From: Erythroxylum novogranatense
Lineage: Eukaryota > Streptophyta > Magnoliopsida > Malpighiales > Erythroxylaceae
Direction of reading: 5' to 3'
Length of the DNA stretch: 64,000 nucleotides
Assembly (NCBI GenBank): GCA_029891385.1
Contig: CM057225.1
Location: forward strand, 72,623,387 to 72,687,386
Within the stretch, counting starts at the first letter, position 1; each line of letters begins with the position of its first letter. Below, piece by piece: positions 1-10,042 of this stretch. The notes beneath the pieces were generated by a model. It saw only the letters and a list, made by a program, of their open reading frames with translations, ran no database searches and was not told where the DNA came from. The translations under genes were made by a program, and so were the position numbers.

Positions 1-645
1 CAAGGAGGATCCACGATGAAGAAGAAAATCAAGAGCTAAAGGTCTTTCAAGAAGGAGAAAAATCGTGGAAGTTGAAAATTCAAAGGTTAGGCTTTAAATA
101 ATAAAAGATTACTAAGGCTTGTTTGGCAAATCTAATTGCCACAAGTCTGATCCGAACCACCTCGAGTCAGTTTCTAATTCTAATTTCTCCCGAATTCCAA
201 TAACTAGGAATAATAATTCCTAAGATCATAACTCCAATTATTTCATACAAATTTCCAATTAATCACGGAACCGGAACTCAATTAATCAATCACTAAGCCA
301 TTTTTTCGGTCCGAACCCGTTACTCTAAAAATTCCAGAAAAATTCCTATAAATCCTCAAAAATAGAAAACTCATAATTGTATACTCCAATTTCATAATTC
401 AATTTCCTAACTTTCATTTCTAACTCAAATTCAATTCTCGAGCCTAATTTAACCTAATTATCACACATACCCTAGTCATCTCCAAATCCAAGTTATCCAA
501 ATCAAACCGAAAATGTGTCATACATGTATGTATGTACGAATACCAGTACAATAATTGCCAATTATACAAAATTCAATAATGCATGCACATGTAAAAATAC
601 GTATGCAATGAACTGTACCCATCCCATCGGTGACGGGATGTTACA
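1..645 (-). repeat. E1 3' LTR (partial)
   Basis: This stretch matches 7349-7993 almost base for base and ends in GATGTTACA next to the polypurine tract. Only this part of the 3' LTR is in the window. Confidence 0.95.
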
Positions 646-660
646 ATTCTCCCCTCCTAA
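646..660 (-). other. E1 polypurine tract
   Basis: The minus strand reads TTAGGAGGGGAGAAT immediately before the 3' LTR. This is the expected plus-strand primer of an LTR retrotransposon. The same tract occurs in E2 and E4. Confidence 0.85.
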
Positions 661-1124
661 TAAAAAATTTCGTCCCGAAATTTCTTGCCTGACTGGTCGA
701 ACAGATGAGGGTACTGCCTCCTCATGTGCTCCTTAGTCTCCCAAGTTGTCTCCTCAGTCGAATGGTTCTTCCAAAGGACTTTCACCAATGGAATCATCCT
801 AGATCTCAACTGCTTGACCCGCGATTCAATAAACCGTACCGGCTCCTCCACATAACTCAGATCACTGGCTATCTCAATATCCTGAGTCGGAATCACATGG
901 GTCGGGTCATAACGATATCTCCGAAGCATGCTCACATGGAAGACGTCATGCAACTGAGACATCTCACTCGGCAACGCCAACCTATAGGCCAACGGTCCAA
1001 TCCTCTCGGTAATCTCATACGGACCGATATACCGAGGACTCAACTTGCCCTTATGGCCAAATCTGAGAACTCCTCTCCACGGAGACACTCTGAGGAACAC
1101 TCTATCACCCACAACATACTCCAT
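657..1124 (-). pseudogene. E1 integrase C-terminus with chromodomain-like tail
   Basis: This 155-residue open stretch is the end of the E1 polyprotein. Residues 4-75 hold the GDRVFLRVSPWRGVLRFG and KGKLSPRYIGPYEI block that follows the integrase core in plant chromoviruses. Residues 76-95 hold the PLAYRLALP...LHDVFHVSML block. The tail (about 103-145) has a V-R-F-I-E-S-R start, LVKVLWKNHSTEETTWE and a YPHLF end, which is the chromodomain-like module that can bind modified histones and steer integration. It is separated from the upstream integrase piece by a stop and short gap near 1125-1137. It is a remnant, not a separate gene. Confidence 0.85.
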
Positions 1125-1136
1125 CTCTCTCCAATG

Positions 1137-2582
1137 CTAATCCACATAACTCTTCTGCCTATCCTGAGCCGCCTTGATACGACTCCGAATCAGCTGTACC
1201 TTATCCATAGTATCCTGGATCAACTCGGGACCCTCTAACATCCTCGTACCCTCTTCATCCCAGTAAAGAGGCGATCTACACGGCCTCCCATATAAGGCCT
1301 CATACGGTGCCATACCAATGCTGCTTTGGTACTGATTATTATACACAAACTCAACCAGAGGCAACATCGATCCTCACACTCGGAACTCCAATACAGGCTC
1401 TCAACATATCCTCAGCGATCGAATAGTCTTCTCCTCTGCCCATCCGTTCGAGGATGAAACAGCAGTCTTGAAGTTCAATCTCGTCCCCATAGCCGACTGC
1501 AAACTCTTCCAAAACCTCGAAGTAAACCTGGGATCCCTATCTGACACTATCGATACTGGGACCCCATGCAGTCGCACAATCTCTGCCACATACTTATGGG
1601 CCAACTGATCGAGGGTATTGCTCTCCCTCACTGGCAAGAAGTGAGCCGATTTGGTCAACCGGTCCACTATGACCCAGATAGCATCACATTGTCTCGGCGT
1701 CCTAAGCAACCCCATAATAAAGTCCATCGTAATGCGCTCCCATTTCCACTCCGGAATGGGTAACGAATGAAATTTCCCCACTGGGGCCTGGTGCTCAGCC
1801 TTAACCTGCTGGCACGTTAGACACCGAGAAACAAACTCCGCCACATGCCTCTTCATACCTGGCCACCAAAAATGCAACTTAAGAGTGCGATACATCTTGG
1901 TGACACCAGGATGCATGGCATAAGCAGCCAAATGAGCCTCCTCCAAAATCTCTCGCCTCAGGTCCTCTGCATCCGGAACACACAGCCTCTGACCCATCCA
2001 TAAAGTACCATCTCTCAGTTCAAACTCAGACATCCATCCAGATCTAACTCTATCAATCAATCTCACCAAAGCTGGATCCCGATCCCGCACTCTCCTAATC
2101 CGATCATGTAATATCGGCCTGAGCCTCAAAGTTGCAATCATAGCTCCATCCTGAGCCAAATCTATCTGCACATTAAGAGCTCTCAACTGAACTAAACACG
2201 GTAACCTCAAAATCTGCATCTGAGCTGCACTACCGTGTGATCTCCTACTCAATGCATCTGCCACCACATTGGCCTTCCCTGGGTGGTACTCGATAGTGCA
2301 GTCATAATCCTTAAGCAACTCTAACCATCTCCCCTGCCTTAGATTCAACTCTCGCTGACTCAACAAGTACCTCAAGCTCTTATGATTGGTGAAGATCTGG
2401 AACGTCTCCCCATACAAATAATGTCTCCAGATCTTCAAAGCAAACACAACTGCTGCTAACTCCAAATCATGCACAGGGTAATTAATCTCATGGGATCTCA
2501 ATCGCCTCAAGCATACGCTTATAACTCTCCCACGCCGCATCGACACGCTAAACCTGCTGCGAAGCATCACTAAACACCTCAA
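1137..2582 (-). pseudogene. E1 RNase H and integrase, broken
   Basis: The long piece 1401-2582 (393 residues) begins out of frame. It enters the RNase H frame at about residue 30 ([20 protein letters not shown]), then shows FTNHKSL (residues 65-70 region), where sister copies have Asp instead of Asn, so an RNase H catalytic residue looks lost. The integrase zinc region follows ([13 protein letters not shown]...[12 protein letters not shown]), then the core with the MDF and SDRDPRF acidic residues. The frame is lost just before the third acidic residue: the usual QTDGQSER block is scrambled to NGWAEEKTI. The integrase resumes at 1137-1367 (VEFVYNNQYQSSIGMAPYEALYG). Two lesions therefore split the integrase. 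Confidence 0.85.
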
Positions 2583-2670
2583 AGCCTCCAGCTCCAGATG
2601 ACAAGGCTAACACCGATGCTGAAGTCAACCGATGTATCAACTCCTCAAAACTCCTCTGGCACTCATCTGT

Positions 2671-3399
2671 CTATCTAAAGGCCACACCCTTCCTCAGAAG
2701 TCTTGTCAAAGGGGCTGAGATTATAGAAAACCCCTCGATAAACCTTCGGTAATAGCCTGCCAATCCGAGGAAACTCCTCAACTCTGACACGTTCCTCGGA
2801 ATCTCCCAACTCCTCACTGCCTCAATCTTGTGAGGATCCACCCGGATACCCTCACCAGATACAATGTCGCCTAAGAACACCACCTCCTCCAGCCAAAATT
2901 CACACTTAGTAAATTTGGCATACAACCGCCTATCCCTCATAATCTGCAGCATTATCCTCAGATGCTCCGCATGCTCCTGTCTAGACCTCGAATACACCAG
3001 AATATCATCAATGAATACAATAACAAACTGATCCAGGTAAGGCTGAAAGACTCTATTAATCAAAGCCATGAAGGCTGCCGGGGCATTAGTCAACCCGAAC
3101 GGCATCACTAAGAACTCGAAATGCCCATACCGCCTCGAAAGCGCTTTAGGCACATCGGCCTCTGCGATCCTCAATCGATAGTATCCGGATCTCAAATCCA
3201 ACTTGGTAAACACCGAGCTCCTCTGTCGATCAAATAAATCATCGATCCTAGGCGGTGGGTACTTATTCTTGATCAGAACCCGATTCGATTGCCTATAATC
3301 AATGCACGACCTCAAAGTCCGTCCTTCTTTTCCACAAACAACCGGAGCTCCCACGATGAAACACTCGGCTGATGAACCCTTATCCAACAACTCCTGCAC
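2671..3399 (-). pseudogene. E1 reverse transcriptase, broken
   Basis: This 242-residue piece carries the RT core: [55 protein letters not shown] and the catalytic FIDD box at residues 129-132. The connection domain follows ([33 protein letters not shown]). It overlaps the protease piece in another frame near 3312-3399, so a frameshift separates protease from RT. It stops at TAG where sister copies read Trp, just before the RNase H region. The enzyme would copy the element RNA in cytoplasmic particles. This copy cannot make it in one piece. Confidence 0.9.
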
Positions 3400-4136
3400 T
3401 GAGCCTTAAGCTCCCTCGCCCACGGTGCCATCCTATCTGGAGGTATCGATATAGGAGCGGTACCTGGAACGAGGTCTATCTCAAACTCTGTCTCCCGATC
3501 TGGCGGCAAACTCGGTAACTCCTCGAGAAACACATCTAGAAATTCCCTGATCACAGGAACCTCCTGCAAACTCTGTTGCACTCTGGAATCCACCACATGC
3601 GCCAAATAGGCCTCACAACCGCCTCGCATCAACCTCAAAGCACTCATAAATGAGATCATCCTGGCTGGCACTGCCTGACTAACACCTCGAAACACAGCCC
3701 TCGGCTGACCAGGAGACTCCAACACGACCTCCTTGGTATAACAATCCATAATCGCCTTATGGGCAGTGAGCCAGTCCATCCCCAAAATCAAATCAATCTC
3801 TCTCAGGGGCAACACTATCAGGTCTGCACTCAACTCCGACTGATCAATCATGATCGGACACCCCTTGCAGACCTCTCCCAGAACTGTGGTACTACCTAGA
3901 GGCGTATTCACCTCTATCCCATACTGTAACATCTCCCTATCCACATGCAATCTACATGCCACATGCGGTGCAATAAAAGAATCCGTGGACCTTGGATCTA
4001 TCAATGCATAAACCTCAATGCCAGAGATCAGAAGCAAACCTGCAACCATATCTGGAGAATCCTGGGCCTCCTGCCTAGTCATGGCATAGACCCTGGCCTG
4101 GGACTGCGGTCTACTGCCTCGTCCCTCGGTCCCCAC
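3312..4136 (-). pseudogene. E1 aspartic protease region, active site altered
   Basis: This 274-residue piece links the end of gag to the start of RT. Residues 15-28 carry ARVYAMTRQEAQDSP, the usual lead-in to the protease. The active-site loop at 44-53 reads ALIDPRSTDS. Ty3/gypsy proteases of this group read D-P-G-S-T-H-S there, as E3 does, so the Gly is Arg and the His is Asp. The second conserved segment, DLILGMDWL (about residues 114-122), is present. The FPDVF-ELPGLPP-type linker before RT is seen as FLDVFLEELPSLPPDRE. The loop change predicts an inactive protease. Confidence 0.85.
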
Positions 4137-4205
4137 AAAGGAATCTCCACCTTTACCTCGAGCTCTGCCTCGGCCCCTAAATCCAGGTCCACCGCTACGG
4201 CTCTG

Positions 4206-5208
4206 CTACACCGTCGAACTACTACCGGCTCTCCCACTAGCAGTTGACTGAAGTCCCAAAGTCAGAGGACAACTCCTAATCATGTGATCCATCGAACCAC
4301 AAGCTAGGCAGGCTCCTGTCACTCTCCAGCTCTCTCCACTATGCCTCTTATCATAATGTATACAAACCGACAAAGCAAAGCGCTCGATCCTCTGCCACTG
4401 CACGCCACTACCAATCTGCCTAAATCTCCTCTCTCAATGTAACCCATTGTCTAAATCCCCTGCGACTGAACTCGCTCTGGCGTCGCTCAAGCTCCTACCA
4501 GAGCTACCTCGATCATCACTAGATCTCTTGCCTCCAGATCCTCGCGGTCCTCGGCCGATTCTGCCTCAAAGTCGCTCGATCCTCACTACTGGTGCCGCTC
4601 AACTCCACAAAGGTGCCCATATCGACCGGGCTAACTCGTACGAATCTCCAGTTAAGCCCTCCCTCGAATCTCTGCACCTATCAGCCTCGAGGCAATCGAA
4701 TAAGCATCCGACAACTCATTGAACTGACCTCATGTCGCCACGACATCGACCCCTGTCTCAGCTCAAAGAACTCCTGCATCTTCATTTCCAAATAGACCTT
4801 GGGCATGAAATTGTCTCGAAAGGCCCTCAGAAAATTAGCCCAAGTCAATACACAAGGTCTGGTGGAACTACTCGGGACAGTCTTCCACCACTGATAAGCT
4901 GGACTCTAAAGCAAAGAAACAACATAATAAAAGCGCTACTCAGGGTCGCAATCCATCTGATCGAGGACTCGCTCGGTCCTCTCCAACCATCCCTCAGCCT
5001 CAGCAGGGTCTGTGCTGCCATAGAAATCCACAGCTCCCTGCTTACGCAAACGATCATACCTCCGCTTCCGTCTCATGGGAACTCTAGGAGGCTGCTCCTC
5101 ATACAGAGGCACTGAAGACTCCCTACTCGCTCCGACTGATCCTTGGTCAGCTGGTTGATCTACCTGATCACCAAAGATGGATGACCTACAATAAAACCAC
5201 AATTTCAA
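4206..5208 (-). pseudogene. E1 gag, broken
   Basis: Gag packages the element RNA. The N-terminal part is read at 4936-5208: a DFYGSTDPAEAEGWLERTERV segment typical of the retrotransposon gag capsid start. The C-terminal part is at 4206-4403, with one CCHC zinc knuckle (C32-x2-C35-x4-H40-x4-C45, CLACGSMDHMIRSC). Between them (about 4404-4935) the reading frame is scrambled, although capsid-like fragments can be followed in shifting frames. The knuckle lies just upstream of the protease, as expected. Confidence 0.8.
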
Positions 5209-5273
5209 TCAATCTCTGCTTTTCTTATGAAATTCAAGCCTAAATATACTACGCCCAAAAGATGCCAAACCAT

Positions 5274-5285
5274 GCTCTGATACCA
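5274..5285 (-). other. E1 primer binding site (initiator Met tRNA)
   Basis: The minus strand reads TGGTATCAGAGC, the complement of the 3' end of plant initiator Met tRNA. It lies 5 bp inside the 5' LTR (which starts at 5291). This sets the orientation of the element. Confidence 0.9.
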
Positions 5286-5290
5286 CCAAA

Positions 5291-7993
5291 TGTAGCGCCC
5301 CCTTACCGTAGAGTATATAACGGGACGCCCGTAGGTCGTACCGATGCATAACCTACGATAAGGGTGCACTACGATTCGATCATTCTATAAACCTCATGGC
5401 ATCAATATAATAAAGCAGTAATGTCAATATCACTAAATTTTAAAAAAACCAAAGGATTCTTCTCATTTATTTCATAAATCCATAAGTACACCATTCGGTC
5501 ATATTTACAACTGTACAAGCCCAAAAATAAACAGTGACAACTCCTAACTAGGTCATCCCTAAAATATCCCAAAAGATCCCCAGCTGACCGACCTGTGGGT
5601 CATGCTCTCTCACGCAAGACACACACGGCGCAGAAAAGTCTCACCGATGTTGGAGCTAGGAGTCAAACTATCGTTGTCCTGAAAAATGGATGCAATGTTG
5701 TTGGGTGAGTTTGCGAACTCAGTGAGAAACCATCATCGATGGTTCACCCAACTCATGCATATCCAAACAATCACACAATATCGTACATATATCACGAACA
5801 GAAATCACGTGCAGTCAATTTCACATTTATAAGGCGATACGTCTTTCATACAATTCACATTTGAATATTCATATATGCAATGTACATGTGACTCTTTCAT
5901 TTTCTTTCGTTGTTGTGACCGTGCGCCTGAGCTCATATAAGTTGAGCCATTGGCTCTGAAAACATTAGGCTCAAAAGCCCTAATACGTTGAGCATAAAGC
6001 TCTGAAAATCGTTGGGCTCGAGGCCCTGTGCGTTGAGCTTAAAGCTCTGAATACGGTGGCTGCACCGGTCACAACTGCCTTTATCTGAGCATACTTTTAT
6101 GCATGTATGCACATATCCAATTTACAATACATGCATCACAATAAAACTTCATATGCCTAAATTCCACCATTTGAAACCAATTATGAACAATTTATACACA
6201 ATTAACAATTCGATAGCACAGTCCAAATATTTCGAACACTTGTGGTCTGAAATCACTCAAAACAAACACATATAATCCATCCTTAACTTCACATGGCATA
6301 ATTGCATACAATGTAACACATATAGGTTGAGAAACCAATTAGGTTACTCACCTCAGAACTTCCGAGCTACTGCTGGGAAGTCTCGCCTACGTCGGACAAT
6401 CGGCGATCCACTTGAGCCTCTAAAACAATCAAAACATAAATAACATTACTAATTGTATCAATTCCAATACTCAATGATGCATATGCATCGAATAATGTAC
6501 GTACTATACGTGTTATGACATTTCCGACACAAATCCGATATAATCCCAATTTCAATTTCTAAATCCTGAATTCATAGTCTCCAAATTGAATTTAATCCAT
6601 AACCAATTGAATCATCAAATTCCTAAATCCCAATTTTTAAAACCTCAAAAACACAATTTCAGAAAATAGCATTCCTCGCCATGATTTGCTCCCTCCATGG
6701 CGAAGCTCTTTTCTTCGCCTTAGCATGACGTCGCACGCCTTTGCCGCGACGAACGATTTCTTCGTCATGGCGACGATTGCGACGTCATGACGTGGCCTCT
6801 CCAATGGCCATGGCTCACCTTTCCGCCATTGTCGCGGCAGCAGAGTCGTCTTGCTTGCCGCGGTGTGTTCTTCGTGCACCGCGGCGTGCAATCGCAGACA
6901 CGCCCAGAAAACCCAGAAATTTCCAGATTTTCGACTGATAACAACTCCAAATCCATATTTTCTCCTTTCGAACCACTCTCAAATAATTCCATACACATCA
7001 TAACACTAATCCTTAGCTCTATTTCATCAAACAACCAAAATCCCTAAATTTTCAACCCTAAAATCAACGAAAATACCCATCGGAAACCCTACATACCAAA
7101 TCCTTAAATATTCAAGTTAAATCATCAAAATAACCCTATAAACCAACCAATCAAACTATATAAAGCAAGAAGGAAGTAACTTACTTGATTATAACCCCAA
7201 ATCTTCAAGGATCACACCAAACTCCAACTCACACACCCACGGCAATCACCCAAACAAAACCCATTTTCATCTCTTTCAACCCCAAGCCAGAAGATAGATC
7301 CAAGATAGAAGAGGAAGCAGATAGCAAGAAGGAATCAACAGCAACTCCAAGGAGGATCCACGATGAAGAAGAAAATCAAGAGCTAAAGGTCTTTCAAGAA
7401 GGAGAAAAAATCGTGGAAGTTAAAAATTCAAAGGTTAGGCTTTAAATAATAAAAGATTACTAAGGCTTGTTCGGCAAATCTAATTGCCACAAGTCCGATC
7501 CGAACCACCTCGAGTCAGTTTCTAATTCTAATTTCTCCCGAATTCCAATAACTAGGAATAATAATTCCTAAGATCATAACTCCAATTATTTCATACAAAT
7601 TTCCAATTAATCACGGAACCGGAACTCAATTAATCAGTCACTAAGCCATTTTTCCGGTCCGAACCCGTTACTCTAAAAATTTCAGAAAAATTCCTATAAA
7701 TCCTCAAAAATAGAAAACTCATAATCGTATACTCCAATTTCATAATTCAATTTCCTAACTTTCATTTCTAACTCAAATTCAATTCTCGAGCCTAATTTAA
7801 CCTAATTATCACACATACCCTAGTCATCTCCAAATCTAAGTTATCCAAATCAAACCGGAAATGTGTCATACATGTATGTACGTACGAATACCAGTACAAT
7901 AATTGCCAATTATACAAAATTCAATAATGCATGCACATGCAAAAATACGTATACAATGAACTGTACCCATCCCATCGGTGACGGGATGTTACA
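5291..7993 (-). repeat. E1 5' LTR (2703 bp)
   Basis: Termini are TGTA...TACA. In the direction of transcription the LTR holds an AT-rich start, a pyrimidine-rich leader, a GC-rich cassette (about 6660-6900), the intron-like unit (5679-6351) and the U5 end. Within the intron-like unit, degenerate GAGC/GCTC repeats (5922-6065) are bracketed by the GTTGTGACCG/CGGTCACAAC inverted repeat (5912-5921 and 6066-6075). Confidence 0.93.
5679..6351 (-). other. E1 LTR: candidate intron
   Basis: On the minus strand GAG|GTGAGTAACC at 6351 has a strong donor form. TTTTTCAG ends at 5679, with a CTCAC branch-like site about 30 nt before it. The same ends occur at the same relative place in E0, E4 and E5. No transcript data are available, so splicing is an inference. 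Confidence 0.45.
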
Positions 7994-8059
7994 GGCACCG
8001 TCGGAACGACATTCTACGGATATTGCTGGGACTTCCAGACAGTCGCTCGGAAGTTACAG

Positions 8060-9273
8060 GTGAGCAACCTAGTTGGTTCCTCAATCCTTGATTTGTTAAA
8101 TGTTTTGTGCTTAGAATTTGGTGGCATATGATGATGGGTATATGTGAATTGTTATGTTTGAGATCCCGAACCGAAGGTCCGAGGAATTGTGAGTTTTGGC
8201 ATTGAAGTGCAAACTGTTTGTGAAAGTGAAATTTCTCATGCTTCAATGTGATAATTTGTAAATGTGAGATGATGTGTAATTGAGAATGAAATGATGGATA
8301 TGTGAAAATTGTGTATGACTGAAATACCAGATCGAAGGTCCGAAGGAATGAGAATTTGACATTGAAGTGTTAATTGCCTGTGATTGAGAAACTTTAATGT
8401 TTCCAATGTGATAGACTGTGATTGTGAATTATTGTGAATAATTGGGAATGAATTGGTTGTTTGAATAAATTGATTCTGATTGAAATGTGATATCATAAGA
8501 TTGTGATAAACGAATTCTGTGCATGATCATTAATAACGGTTGTGACTGGATCCGCCACCGAGAGCTACAAGCTCGATCACTGAAAAGGAGCCTCGAGCTC
8601 AAAAGGGATTAGTGCATACCCAGAGGGCTCTCCTATCCCTACTGACGTGTGAGAAGTAGTGCATACCTATAGGGCTCTCCTACCCTAAGATGCGTTTACT
8701 GTTTAATGCGCCCAAAAAGGGACAGTTCAGAGCTAAATGCTTAACGCTTAATGAGCCCGAAGGGACAGTTCAGAGCTAAATGCTCAACGCTTAATGAGCC
8801 CGAAAGGGACAGTTCAGAGCTATATGTTCACTGCTTAATGTGCCCAGATTGGGACAGGACAGGCGCTCAATCACAACACAGAATTTAAAATGTAAAATAA
8901 TGGAAAATGATAGATATGCATCTGATTGTACTGTGAATTGGGAAAAAGGGTTAAATGATTGTATTTATGTGAAATGCTAATTTCTGCTATTGTATGAGAA
9001 TATGTGAATTGTCTGTGAAATGCATGATTGAGTTATGCATTGAATTGACTTGTGAATTGGGAAAGAGGCAACATTCCTTGCATCAATGTGATACTGCTTG
9101 TAATCTTTCTGAATATGCTATTGTGAAAATCTGTAAATTATTATATGATATTCTGAAAATGTTACCGTGTTAATCTGTACGCTATTTGCGTAATGCATGA
9201 GTTGAGTGAACCATCGATGATGGTTTCTCACTAAGTTCGTAAAACTCACCCAAAATTTGCAACTATTTTTCAG
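8060..9273 (+). other. E0 LTR: candidate intron enclosing the repeat array
   Basis: The donor is CAG|GTGAGCAACC (GT at 8060) and the acceptor is CTATTTTTCAG ending at 9273. A CTCAC branch-like site lies at about 9245. The conserved hairpin block GAACCATCGATGATGGTT lies at about 9208-9225. Splicing is inferred from sequence only. Confidence 0.45.
8539..8877 (+). repeat. E0 repeat array bracketed by an inverted repeat
   Basis: The outer arms are GTTGTGACTG (8539-8548) and CAATCACAAC (8868-8877), complementary with one mismatch. Between them, units of about 46-47 bp with GGGACAGTTCAGAGCTA repeat about three times at 8713-8862. Two looser repeats with AGGGCTCTCCTA lie upstream. The same unit occurs inverted in E4. 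Confidence 0.85.
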
Positions 9274-10009
9274 GATTTGAAGAGTACCCCGTTAGACAAA
9301 CGGGAGTATGCCTCTCAGATGCAAGTCGAGATCGAGATCGGGATCGGTTCACGCCCGCATTAGTGTCGCTTACGCTTGTGTAAATTTGTATTTCGCAATC
9401 TCTGCGATAGTAATCTTTATTGCAGAGAGCCCCAATTGGTAAATGTTGTATTTGTAATGTGATTACTGAAAGTGTTCAGGAATAGCATTGGGCCCAATTT
9501 GGCTATGGATTTTTGTGCATGAATCGATTAAATATCACGAAAGTGCCTTTTAATGACCGAAATTGTGTTGTGATCGAAACTGCTTTCAAATTAAAGCAGC
9601 CCAAATCGCTTATTGAATTCGCGATACCATTGTTTTCAAAATAAAATGTCATCTTGAAGTTTTGATTTGTAATTGAGTGCTCTAGCATACCACCCTCGTG
9701 AGGCACGGGCTCTGATATCACCCTCGATGTCGAGTTTGGGTCTTGCGGGAGTGGGATGCTACAAAAATGATTGTACATGCAGTCATTGACATTTTTAGGT
9801 ATAATTGAATGAATAATGTGATTTAAAATGTGAATTGTGGATTATATTAGTTTTGAAAATTGAAATTGGAGTGTATTAATTGTGATTTGGTAATTTTGGT
9901 ATATTTTGAGTATTTTAGAATTTTTTGGGAGAATTTTTGAAAATTTGGAGTATTTTTGGACTAGGAAAAATGTTGAATAATGGACTAATGAAATAGTGAC
10001 ATTTGGCAG

Positions 10010-10042
10010 CCTTGCATGTAGCCACGTGGCTCACATGCAAGG
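10010..10042. promoter_or_regulatory. Near-perfect 33-bp palindrome with G-box core
   Basis: Arms CCTTGCATGT and ACATGCAAGG flank GCCACGTGGC, whose centre is the plant G-box CACGTG bound by bZIP and bHLH factors. The equivalent site in the right E5 LTR (48738-48761) holds a different palindrome. A regulatory role is inferred. Confidence 0.4.

Larger units (their letters stand above)
1..7993 (-). mobile_element. E1: Ty3/gypsy chromovirus-like LTR retrotransposon, 3' LTR cut by window edge
   Basis: The element reads on the minus strand. Its 5' LTR is 5291-7993 and its 3' LTR ends at 645, with the rest off the left edge. The primer site, polypurine tract and gag-PR-RT-RH-INT-chromodomain order are all visible. 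The 645 bp shared by the two LTRs differ at about a dozen sites by eye, mostly C/T or G/A, so the insertion is fairly young. It sits inside the + strand LTR fragment 7994-9763 (E0). The right flank is GGCAC, but the matching left duplication is outside the window. Every coding module is broken, so it is not autonomous now. Placement in the Tekay/Del clade rests on recalled protein motifs, not on a tree. Confidence 0.93.
7994..9763 (+). repeat. E0: 3' part of a + strand LTR, interrupted by E1
   Basis: Its sequence is the reverse-complement counterpart of the E4 LTR (for example the donor block at 8055-8065 and the hairpin block at 9205-9240). It ends in GGGATGCTACA at 9763, the U5 terminus of this subfamily. 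The 5' part of the LTR should lie left of the window, beyond E1. The five bases after it, AAAAT, continue straight into E5 LTR sequence, so E0 is itself an insertion in E5. Whether E0 is a solo LTR or a full element cannot be seen. Confidence 0.8.

Noticed and set aside
705..1238. Open frame of 177 codons on the + strand
   Set aside because: It lies opposite the E1 integrase and has no known motif. It is a shadow of the minus-strand coding sequence.
4447..5115. Overlapping + strand frames
   Set aside because: They lie opposite decayed E1 gag, and their Pro/Ser/Leu-rich composition is typical of antisense reading.
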